Below are positions 5,971 to 12,075 of a stretch of 12,075 nucleotides of DNA, piece after piece. The stretch is from assembly GCA_006227875.1 (NCBI GenBank), contig SBFI01000112.1, positions 1 through 12,075 on the forward strand. Reading direction: 5' to 3'. Every line of letters begins with the position of its first letter. The first letter of the stretch is position 1. The translations under genes and the position numbers were made by a program. This DNA comes from Acidobacteriota bacterium. Lineage in GTDB: Bacteria > Acidobacteriota > Thermoanaerobaculia > Multivoradales > JAHEKO01. The notes under the pieces were generated by a model. The model searched no databases. It was given only the letters and a program-made list of their open reading frames with translations, and was not told the origin of the DNA.

Positions 5971-7956
5971 ATGGGCGGCGTTCTCCGCACCGCGACTCGG
6001 GTGACGGTGGCAGCTTGGCTGCTTGCAGGCATCTTCCCGCTCCAAGGACAAGAGGTCGGCGCTGAGCTCGCCGGACGATGGGTGGGCAGTGCCGAGGTGG
6101 AAGGGCGATGGCGCTTCGTCCGCTTCGATATCACCGCTCCACAGGGGGAACCCGTCGTCCAAGCGTGGATCCCCGCCGAAGGGCTGGGTGCGGTCGCCGG
6201 CGAGTTGAGCTTGACCGAGGGGCGAGGACTCACCATCCAGCTTCCCGCTTCGGAGGGTGAGTGGCGCTTCGAAGGGACAATCGAAAGCGATCGTCTTGGC
6301 GGTGCCGCGATCACCCCCGGTGGTGCCGGCCTGTTCGAGCTCGAGCGCGCGGTGGAGCTGACCGCGGACGAGTTCGATCCGCTCGTCGGTACCTTTGGGC
6401 TGCCCGACGAAGCCACGCTGCTTCTGACTCGTTGGCGAACCGTCGACTACATCTTTGTCTTCGACGGCGAAGAGCGCCTGCGCCTCCACCCGCTCGCACC
6501 CGATCGGTTCTATTCGGAGCGGGGCGACGTTGTCCATGTGGTGCGGTCCGCCGACGGCCAGGAAGTGGGGCTGGCTTGGCAGAACCGCTTTGGCTTGGAG
6601 TTCTTCTACCCACCGGTGGAGGTCTACCGGCAGGAGGAGGTGGTCTTCCAGGGTGCCGGAGAGTGGCTGGCGGGGACCCTCCTGTTGCCGCCGGGTGACG
6701 GACCCCACCCGGGCATCGTGCTCGTCCATGGCTCGGGTGGCGATACTCGGCACACCTACCGTCCGGTGGCTCATCTTTTTGCCCAGGCCGGAATAGCGGC
6801 GCTGTTCTACGACAAGCGCGGGACCGGCGATTCGACCGGCAACTGGTTCAAAGCCAGCCTCCGCGAGCTGGCGGGCGACGCGGTGGGTGCGGTCACCTAT
6901 CTCGGACGCCATCAGTCCATCGACGCCGGGAGCATCGGTCTGTGGGGGATCAGCCAGGGGGGTTGGATCTCGACCATCGCCGGGGTCGAATCGGGAGCGG
7001 TTGCCTTTCTGGTGCCGTTCTCGGGGGCGACAGTGAGCCCGGCGGAGCAGGAGCTCTTCCGGATCGCCGGCAACGTCCGGGATCTGACCGGCTCCGAGGG
7101 TCTGGTCGACATCACAGTCAAGATGGAGCAGTTGACCTACGACTTTCTTTACCGAGCACAGACGAGTCCTTCACTCGCGAACAAGCCCTGGCTGATGGGC
7201 CTCGACATGCAGTACGACCCACGCACCGATCTCGCCCGCCTCGAGCAGCCGGTGCTGGCGCTCTTTGGCGAGCTGGACAGTCTGGTTCCGGTGGGTGTCT
7301 CGGCCCGGCGTTACGACCAGCTGACCGTCGGCGGCAGCGAGGCGAGCGGCTCGACTCGCGTGGCGATCTTCCCGCGGGCCGATCATGGACTGATGCTGAC
7401 CTCCACCGGCAGCCGCTTCGAGGTTCACAGCGAGCGTCGCTATGCGCCCGAGGTGTGGGAGTTGACCCTGGAATGGGTGCGGGCGATTGCCGACGGCACC
7501 GAGCCGCCTGTCCCCGGTGCCGGTCTGCTGCGCCCGACGGAGCTGCCGCCGGAGAGGTTGTACCCCGGGCGGCCGTCCTGGTTTGGCACCGCCCCGGTGC
7601 AGATGACACTGCTTGTCTTCTTTGGCGCGGCGTTCGTGAGCTGTTTTGTCGCTTTCCCATTTGTCGCTCTGGTCGACCGGATGCGAGGAGGTCACGCCGC
7701 GCGGACCTCGAGACTGAGGTTTGCCGCCTGGGTCGTCAGCGGCTGGAATCTGCTGCTACTGATGGGTTTTGCCGTACTGCTCGCCCGCCTGTGGACGATC
7801 GCCGGCGCCGAGGTTGCCGAGGTGGGAAACCTCCCCCGGCTACTGACTTCGGCAGGGGCCGTGTCGATAGTAGGATCGATTCTGCTCTCGTGGATGACGG
7901 CAAAGGTGTGGCAAGAACCGTTGGCCGGTCCGTTCTTTCGTTGGTACTACAGGTAA
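5971..7956 (+). CDS. Exported alpha/beta hydrolase with C-terminal membrane domain (apparent 3' frameshift)
   Basis: A 661-residue protein. The signal peptide is about 1-27. A beta-rich N-terminal domain (about 30-220) is followed by an alpha/beta hydrolase fold (about 225-510) and then membrane helices at about 544-568, 583-607 and 624-645. The catalytic set is visible: oxyanion-side HGSGG (253-257), YDKRGTGDS (280-288), nucleophile Ser328 in GISQGG, Asp436 in FGELDSLVP and His472 in ADHG. The hydrolase should face the periplasm, acting on an unknown ester or amide. The frame stops at TAA right after WYYR, yet another frame continues with a fourth hydrophobic helix to 8024. One extra base near 7953 would join them, so the gene appears frameshifted in its last segment. 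The catalytic part is intact. The ATG at 5971 follows a purine-rich AAGAAGAAGAG. Confidence 0.85.
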   Translation: MGGVLRTATRVTVAAWLLAGIFPLQGQEVGAELAGRWVGSAEVEGRWRFVRFDITAPQGEPVVQAWIPAEGLGAVAGELSLTEGRGLTIQLPASEGEWRFEGTIESDRLGGAAITPGGAGLFELERAVELTADEFDPLVGTFGLPDEATLLLTRWRTVDYIFVFDGEERLRLHPLAPDRFYSERGDVVHVVRSADGQEVGLAWQNRFGLEFFYPPVEVYRQEEVVFQGAGEWLAGTLLLPPGDGPHPGIVLVHGSGGDTRHTYRPVAHLFAQAGIAALFYDKRGTGDSTGNWFKASLRELAGDAVGAVTYLGRHQSIDAGSIGLWGISQGGWISTIAGVESGAVAFLVPFSGATVSPAEQELFRIAGNVRDLTGSEGLVDITVKMEQLTYDFLYRAQTSPSLANKPWLMGLDMQYDPRTDLARLEQPVLALFGELDSLVPVGVSARRYDQLTVGGSEASGSTRVAIFPRADHGLMLTSTGSRFEVHSERRYAPEVWELTLEWVRAIADGTEPPVPGAGLLRPTELPPERLYPGRPSWFGTAPVQMTLLVFFGAAFVSCFVAFPFVALVDRMRGGHAARTSRLRFAAWVVSGWNLLLLMGFAVLLARLWTIAGAEVAEVGNLPRLLTSAGAVSIVGSILLSWMTAKVWQEPLAGPFFRWYYR

Positions 7957-8024
7957 CCTTGGCGGCGTTGCTGCTCATCCCTTTTCTCGCCTATTGGAGC
8001 CTGCTCCCGTTCTCGCCGGTATGA
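7953..8024 (+). pseudogene. Out-of-frame last membrane helix of the hydrolase gene
   Basis: In the frame that includes 7953-7955, the sequence reads VTLAALLLIPFLAYWSLLPF and then SPV before TGA at 8022-8024. It is a clear membrane helix with GC-rich third positions like the upstream gene, and it begins exactly where the hydrolase frame hits TAA. Adding one base (for example AGGG for AGG at 7951-7953) gives WYYRVTLAALL as continuous protein. As I recall, related C-terminal membrane domains often end in a helix finishing with Tyr-Trp-x-Leu-Leu. This is best read as the displaced 3' end of the upstream gene, caused by a real mutation, a sequencing error or frameshifting. Confidence 0.6.
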
Positions 8025-8049
8025 CCTCGACCCCGGGAAATTCAACGAA

Positions 8050-8118
8050 ATGCTTCGCCGTTATCGAAACATGGATGTAACATCATCAACTGCAAGCAGC
8101 GGGATGGGTCGACCGTGA
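8050..8118 (+). CDS. Doubtful 22-residue peptide ORF before the SagB-like gene
   Basis: ATG at 8050 opens a 22-codon frame (MLRRYRNMDVTSS then TASSGMGRP). Its TGA at 8116-8118 overlaps the GTG start of the next gene in a GTGA arrangement. A GGGA lies 11 bases upstream. The basic start and the Ser/Thr-rich end are suggestive of a small leader or precursor. However, the codons (ACA, TCA, TCA, ACT, GTA) differ from the GC-ending usage all around. It may be a translational-coupling leader or chance. Confidence 0.2.
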   Translation: MLRRYRNMDVTSSTASSGMGRP

Positions 8119-8717
8119 AGAGGTTGGCGCTGCCGGAGCCGCGATTGGCTGGCAAGGTGACCGTCGAAGGAGCCCTGCGGGAGCGCCGATCGGTACGCAG
8201 ATTTGCCTCGGAGGCCTTGACGTTGGATGAGATCGCCCAGCTCCTCTGGTCCGTCCAGGGAGTCACCGGCACGGGTGGTGAGAGAACCACGCCATCTGCC
8301 GGCGGCCTCTATCCGTTACAGATGTACGTGGCGGCGGCGCGGGTAGAAGGACTGGAGGAGGGGGTCTACAGATATCGGGTGGACAGACACGATCTCGAAC
8401 CCGTTGCCGAGGGCGATGTGCGGATAAAGCTGGCCGCGGCTTCGCATGGTGTGGAGTGGGTCGACTCGGCACCCGTAGTGCTGGCGATCGGCGGTGTCGT
8501 ACAGAGAACCGCGATCAAGTACGGTGCACGCGCCCGACGGTATGTCTATATCGAAGTCGGGTGTGCCGCAGAGAACCTCTATCTCCAGGCCCAATCCCTC
8601 GGACTTGGTGGGGTGCTTGTCGGGGCCTTCGACGACCAGGAGGTCAGCGACATCTTGAAACTGCGCGAAGGTGAGGAGGCCATGGCGCTGATGCCGGTAG
8701 GACGACCTCGCCAATGA
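8115..8717 (+). CDS. SagB/ThcOx-family nitroreductase-like FMN oxidoreductase
   Basis: A 200-residue nitroreductase-fold protein of the SagB type, complete in length for a stand-alone member. FMN-site motifs are RRSVRRF (24-30), the PSAGGLYPLQMYV block (60-72) and the late LGLGGVLVGAFDD (162-174). AIKYGARARRYVYIEVGC (133-150) matches the family's conserved helix, but the usual Gly-His is Gly-Cys (Cys150). The start is a GTG at 8115, because no in-frame ATG precedes the conserved LPEP opening; its ribosome site is poor. Family members oxidise azoline rings to azoles in peptide natural products, but many have unknown substrates. No YcaO cyclase or precursor is seen here, so that role is not claimed. 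It overlaps the methyltransferase gene by 4 bp, suggesting joint function. It is probably cytoplasmic. Confidence 0.85.
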   Translation: MKRLALPEPRLAGKVTVEGALRERRSVRRFASEALTLDEIAQLLWSVQGVTGTGGERTTPSAGGLYPLQMYVAAARVEGLEEGVYRYRVDRHDLEPVAEGDVRIKLAAASHGVEWVDSAPVVLAIGGVVQRTAIKYGARARRYVYIEVGCAAENLYLQAQSLGLGGVLVGAFDDQEVSDILKLREGEEAMALMPVGRPRQ

Positions 8718-9451
8718 GAACTGCAACCCGGTGTGTGCTGGCAACGCTCCTGATGTCCCTGGTCGGGGTCGGGGGTCTCTTGGCAGCGGAGTCTTACGAG
8801 CAGAAGCGTAGGGAGCTGATGGACGAGATCCGGCGCGACGTCCAGCGCACCAGCCGGGAGATCGGCAGAGCCCAACTCGACGACCGCGTTATGGAGGTCA
8901 TGGCAAAGGTGCCGCGGCACGAGTTCGTGCCCGCCGACCAGAGGCCATACGCCTACCGTAACCGTCCCCTGCCGATCGGCTATGGCCAGACGATCTCGCA
9001 ACCCTACATCGTGGCCATCATGACCGATCTCCTGGGGCTGGAGGAGGGCGACCGCGTACTCGAGGTGGGTACCGGCTCGGGTTATCAGGCGGCCGTGCTT
9101 GCGGCGATGAAAACCGATGTCTACACGATGGAGATCATTCCCGAGCTCGGCCGCGAGGTGGCCGAACGCCTCGAGCGACTCGGTTACAAAGAGATCAACA
9201 CTCGTATCGGCGACGGCTATTATGGTTGGCAGGAGCAGGCGCCGTTCGACGGCATCATCGTCACCGCCGCCGCCGCCCATATCCCGCCACCCCTGGTACG
9301 TCAGCTGAAACCCGGGGGCAGAATGATCATCCCCGTCGGTGGCCCCTTCAGGGTTCAACAGTTGACCTTGGTGGAGAAGGCGGCGACGGGTGAGGTGACG
9401 ACCCGCCAGCTGCTTCCGGTTGCCTTTGTCCCGTTGACCGGCGATCACTAG
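8714..9451 (+). CDS. Exported protein-L-isoaspartate O-methyltransferase-like protein
   Basis: A 245-residue PCMT-family protein, somewhat longer than the usual 205-220 because of an N-terminal signal peptide (1-25, MRTATRCVLATLLMSLVGVG then GLLAA) and a charged helix (27-52). The core is well conserved: VPRHEFVP (66-73), GYGQTISQPYIVA (89-101), SAM-binding LEVGTGSGYQAAV (116-128), GDGYYGW (166-172), FDGIIVTAAA (178-187), PGGRMIIPVG (200-209) and FVPLTG (238-243). The family methylates isoaspartyl residues in damaged proteins to start their repair. The signal peptide places it in the periplasm or on the membrane, which is odd for a SAM user. The start ATG overlaps the SagB-like gene's TGA (ATGA), so translation is coupled. 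The family call is firm. In-vivo isoaspartate repair is an inference. Confidence 0.9.
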   Translation: MRTATRCVLATLLMSLVGVGGLLAAESYEQKRRELMDEIRRDVQRTSREIGRAQLDDRVMEVMAKVPRHEFVPADQRPYAYRNRPLPIGYGQTISQPYIVAIMTDLLGLEEGDRVLEVGTGSGYQAAVLAAMKTDVYTMEIIPELGREVAERLERLGYKEINTRIGDGYYGWQEQAPFDGIIVTAAAAHIPPPLVRQLKPGGRMIIPVGGPFRVQQLTLVEKAATGEVTTRQLLPVAFVPLTGDH

Positions 9452-9476
9452 CCGCCGGCTTTCTCGCGAGCGCCCC

Positions 9477-11936
9477 ATGCCCCTCCGCCTCGCTGTCTCG
9501 GTGCTCGCTGCGGCGGCGATCGGCTACGAAATCCTCCTCATCCGGCTGTTCTCGATCATCCAGTGGCATCACTTCGCCTTTATGGTGATCAGCCTGGCGT
9601 TGCTGGGCTACGGTGCCAGCGGCACCTTTCTGACGCTGGTGAGCCGCCGTCTGGGACTCGATGACCTACACCGGGAGCGGCGTCTCGGTGTCGCCTTCAT
9701 GGTCAGCGCGGCGCTCTTCTCCCTGCTAGCGGTGGGGGCCTTCGCCCTGGCGCAGCGAGTCCCCTTCAATCCCCTGGAGATGGCCTGGGACCCGAGGCAG
9801 TTTTGGCGGCTGTGGGTGGTTTATCTGCTGTTGGCGCTCCCGTTCTTCAGCGCCGGCACCGCCATCGGTCTGGCTCTGATGAGGGCGCGAGGGAAGATCC
9901 ACCGCGTCTATCGTGCGGATCTGGTGGGAGCCGGTGTCGGTGCCCTGGGTATCGTTGCCATCCTCTTTGTCGCACCTGCGACGACGGTCCTGGTGCTGGT
10001 GGGATCGCTCGGACTGGTGGCTGCCGGTATCGCCGGGCTCGATCGGAGTCTGGGTGTGACGCGAAAGTGGATACCGCTCTTTGGCATCGCGGCGGTGCTG
10101 TTTGTCTGGATCTGGCCGCAGAGCTGGCTGGCCCCGCAGCCATCCGAGTACAAAGGGCTGAGCAAGACGATGCTGGTGCCGGCCACGCGGATTCTGGCAG
10201 AGGACTCGAGCCCGCTGGGCCGGTTGACGGTGGTCGCCAGCTCGCGGATTCCCTTCCGTCATGCCCCGGGTCTGAGCCTCGCCTTTCCGGACGAGTTGCC
10301 GGAGCAACTGGGGCTGTTTACCGATGGCGACTCTATGTCTGCCATCGATCTTCCCGGCAGCGGTGGGGAAGTGTCGTATCTCGAATACCTGCCATCGGCG
10401 CTGCCCTACCACCTGCTCGATAGGCCCCGGGTTCTCATCCTGGGGGCCGGCGGTGGTGGTGAGATCTCGTCGGCGCTCCACCACGGAGTGCGTCGGGTGG
10501 ATGCCGTGGAGTTCAACCCACAGGTCGTCCGGCTGGTCGACGGTCTCTTCGACAACCCCGAGCAGAGCCCCTACCGCCGCCCCGGGGTGCGGGTCCATGT
10601 CGAAGATGCCAGGAGCTTTCTCGCCCGCGGGCGGGACCTCTTCGAGCTGATTCTGGTGCCGCCTCTGGATTCGTCTACGGTGGCAGCAGCGGGTTCCCAA
10701 TCGGCGAGCGCGAGCTTTCTCTACACGGTCGAGTCCTTTGGCGAGGCCCTCTCCCGTCTCGAGCAGGAGGGTCTGCTGGCCGTCAGTCGTTGGCTCAAGG
10801 TGCCACCGCGCGACAGTCTGAAGCTCTTTGCCACGGCCGTCGTGGCCCTCGAGCGGTCTGGTGTCGATGCCCCTGCCGAGCACCTGGCGATGATCCGGAG
10901 TTGGAGCACCGTCACCCTGGTAGTCGGTCGTCGGCCGCTGGCACCTCGACAGCTGGAAGCGCTGCGGACCTTCAGCCGTGAACGCTCTTTCGATCTGGCG
11001 TTCTATCCCGGCATCGAGCAGCAAGAGACCAACCGCTACAATCGGCTCGAGGCGCCCTACCTGGCAATGGGTGCCGAGGCCATTCTGGGTGCCGATCGCG
11101 AAGAATTCTACGATCGATACAAGTTCAACGTGCGACCGGCCACCGACGATCGACCCTTCTTCTTCAACTTCTTCAAGTGGAGCGTGTTGCCGGAGCTGTT
11201 GGAGCTCAGGGGCCGCGGCGGCACGCCGCTGGTGGAGTGGGGCTATCTGATCGGGGTGGCGACTCTCGTACAGGCGCTGGTGGCCGCCGTCGTGCTCATC
11301 CTCCTGCCGCTGGGTGCACTGGGAGGCGCCGGGCAACAGGCCGGGGGCTCGGTGCGCGTGGTGGTCTATTTCGGTGCTCTCGGGCTGGCGTTTCTCATGC
11401 TGGAGGTGGTCTTTATCCAGAAGCTCACCCTGTTTCTCGGTCACCCGCTCTATGCCGTGGCCCTGGTGTTGGCCGCCTTTCTGGTATTTGCCGGTCTCGG
11501 CAGCGGCAGCTCGGCCGGACTGGAGCAGGCGATGAGACGACGGGCCCGCGTGCTTCTCGGCACCGAGCTGTCGGCAATCGAAGTGTCGATCCTCTCGCTG
11601 GCGGCCCTCTCCCTGACCTATCTTCTGTTATTGCCGCCGGTGCTGAGGTCGGCCATCCAACTACCCGTGTTCCTCAAAGTTCCGATAGCCCTGGCGCTGC
11701 TGGCGCCACCGGCCTTTTTGATGGGAATGCCTTTTCCCCTGGGTCTGGCGCGGGCGGCCGATCTGAAACCGGTTTGGGTACCCTGGGCGTGGGGGATCAA
11801 CGGCAGCGCCTCGGTGGTGAGCGCGGCGCTGACGCCGATACTGGCCATCCACCTCGGGTTCGGGGCGGTGACGACCCTGGCCGCAGCGCTCTATCTGGTG
11901 GCCGCCGCCTCCTTCCGCGGCCTCCAGAAGGAGTAA
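9477..11936 (+). CDS. Membrane-embedded spermidine-synthase-like protein
   Basis: An 819-residue three-part protein. About six N-terminal membrane helices (about 5-27, 32-55, 73-93, 111-135, 148-190, 198-214) begin with the family-like YEILLIRLFSIIQWHHFAF. A soluble Rossmann domain (about 240-560) resembles spermidine synthases: VLILGAGGGGE (319-329), acidic VDAVEFNP (341-348) with Glu345, and the conserved closing TDDRPFFF (556-563). At least six C-terminal helices follow (about 588-612, 627-646, 655-678, 702-722, 730-750, 775-812). The first catalytic Asp expected in the DxxD block is replaced, since the sequence reads ELILVPPLDSS (390-400), so polyamine synthesis is doubtful. It begins 25 bases after the PCMT-like gene. 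The ATG lacks a clear ribosome site. The role is unknown; a membrane-coupled transferase is an inference. Confidence 0.82.
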   Translation: MPLRLAVSVLAAAAIGYEILLIRLFSIIQWHHFAFMVISLALLGYGASGTFLTLVSRRLGLDDLHRERRLGVAFMVSAALFSLLAVGAFALAQRVPFNPLEMAWDPRQFWRLWVVYLLLALPFFSAGTAIGLALMRARGKIHRVYRADLVGAGVGALGIVAILFVAPATTVLVLVGSLGLVAAGIAGLDRSLGVTRKWIPLFGIAAVLFVWIWPQSWLAPQPSEYKGLSKTMLVPATRILAEDSSPLGRLTVVASSRIPFRHAPGLSLAFPDELPEQLGLFTDGDSMSAIDLPGSGGEVSYLEYLPSALPYHLLDRPRVLILGAGGGGEISSALHHGVRRVDAVEFNPQVVRLVDGLFDNPEQSPYRRPGVRVHVEDARSFLARGRDLFELILVPPLDSSTVAAAGSQSASASFLYTVESFGEALSRLEQEGLLAVSRWLKVPPRDSLKLFATAVVALERSGVDAPAEHLAMIRSWSTVTLVVGRRPLAPRQLEALRTFSRERSFDLAFYPGIEQQETNRYNRLEAPYLAMGAEAILGADREEFYDRYKFNVRPATDDRPFFFNFFKWSVLPELLELRGRGGTPLVEWGYLIGVATLVQALVAAVVLILLPLGALGGAGQQAGGSVRVVVYFGALGLAFLMLEVVFIQKLTLFLGHPLYAVALVLAAFLVFAGLGSGSSAGLEQAMRRRARVLLGTELSAIEVSILSLAALSLTYLLLLPPVLRSAIQLPVFLKVPIALALLAPPAFLMGMPFPLGLARAADLKPVWVPWAWGINGSASVVSAALTPILAIHLGFGAVTTLAAALYLVAAASFRGLQKE

Positions 11937-11940
11937 ACTG

Positions 11941-11948
11941 AAGGGGGG
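11941..11948 (+). promoter_or_regulatory. Shine-Dalgarno of the last gene
   Basis: AAGGGGGG lies 8 bases upstream of the ATG at 11957. It supports that start, which follows the previous stop by only 20 bases and so points to one operon. Confidence 0.6.
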
Positions 11949-11956
11949 AAACGATC

Positions 11957-12075
11957 ATGGCCATCAAGCTGACCTCCGCAGATCCCGCACTGAGCAGACT
12001 GGTCGAGAAGCAGATGAGAAACTGGGAGCTGGCTCGCTCTCAGCGGATCAGCACACCGACACCCAAGCGTGAGGA
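11957..12075 (+). CDS. Start of a gene, possibly cytidylate-kinase-like (cut by window end)
   Basis: Only 39 whole codons are visible, starting MAIKLTSADPALSRLVEKQM and continuing RNWELARSQR before a Pro/Thr-rich linker. No stop appears before the edge. The helix ending in QMRNWELARSQR resembles, from memory, the N-terminal extension of cytidylate-kinase-like family proteins that precedes their P-loop. The P-loop itself is outside the window, so the identity is tentative. The strong ribosome binding site, good codon usage and tight spacing to the upstream gene make a real coding start likely. The protein shows no signal peptide, so it should be cytoplasmic. Confidence 0.6.
   Translation, partial: MAIKLTSADPALSRLVEKQMRNWELARSQRISTPTPKRE

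Noticed and set aside
5863..6912. Long N-terminal extension of the beta-propeller frame
   Set aside because: The extension is antisense to the hydrolase gene and of low-complexity composition. The signal peptide and ribosome site begin at 5862.
6942..7952. Overlapping plus-strand frame inside the hydrolase gene
   Set aside because: Most of it is an Arg/Gly-rich out-of-frame shadow. Only its last codons (7953-8024) look like real protein and are reported as the displaced helix.
8115..9451. A RiPP biosynthetic cluster around the SagB-like and PCMT-like genes
   Set aside because: No YcaO, ATP-grasp, lanthionine synthetase, protease or convincing precursor is visible, and the flanking genes are membrane or hydrolase genes.
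9726..11444. 572-codon open frame on the minus strand
   Set aside because: It is antisense to the well-supported spermidine-synthase-like gene. Its translation is rich in His, Gln, Arg and Gly with no recognisable motif, a typical shadow of GC-rich coding DNA.
1..12075. tRNA, rRNA, CRISPR, insertion sequence or prophage features
   Set aside because: No matching structures, spaced repeats, transposase motifs or terminal inverted repeats were seen on either strand.

Overview
The window is GC-rich, densely coding DNA from a Gram-negative-type bacterium. The cell type is inferred from a MacA-like periplasmic adaptor with its FtsX-type permease, several signal-peptide proteins and a possible lipoprotein. 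The mix of a CehA/McbA PHP hydrolase, an alpha/beta hydrolase with a C-terminal membrane domain, a SagB-like oxidoreductase next to an exported isoaspartyl methyltransferase-like protein, and a membrane-embedded spermidine-synthase-like protein would fit an uncultured Acidobacteriota or a deltaproteobacterial-type lineage. That taxonomic guess is only an inference. No rRNA, tRNA, CRISPR array, insertion sequence or phage gene was seen, and no stretch over 300 bases lacks a gene.

Layout. (1) 1-1564, minus strand: an export operon, with an HlyD/MacA-type adaptor (455-1564) followed after 4 bases by the start of a MacB/FtsX-type permease that runs off the left edge. (2) 1666-3603, plus: an exported PHP-domain metallohydrolase, divergent from the export operon across about 100 bp that hold a 9-bp direct repeat. 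(3) 3610-3783, minus: a 57-residue two-helix membrane protein, tail to tail with the PHP gene and with its start codon only 4 bp from that of the next gene. (4) 3788-4789, plus: a nitronate monooxygenase-type flavoprotein. (5) 4804-5862, minus: an exported YVTN/YncE-like beta-propeller; its 3' end meets the flavoprotein's at two strong hairpins. (6) 5971-11936 and beyond, plus: a co-directional run of alpha/beta hydrolase (apparently frameshifted at its last membrane helix), SagB-like nitroreductase, exported PCMT-like methyltransferase (4-bp overlap with SagB), a large spermidine-synthase-like membrane protein, and the first 39 codons of a further gene that may be a cytidylate-kinase-like protein.

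How the genes may work together. Most of the products are predicted to act at or beyond the inner membrane. The SagB-like and PCMT-like genes are translationally coupled and so probably function together. The rest looks like ordinary genome content. I found no convincing complete new system. The most solid oddities are the apparent one-base frameshift at about 7953, the signal peptide on a SAM-dependent methyltransferase, the altered catalytic motif in the spermidine-synthase-like protein, and several compact symmetric elements between genes.
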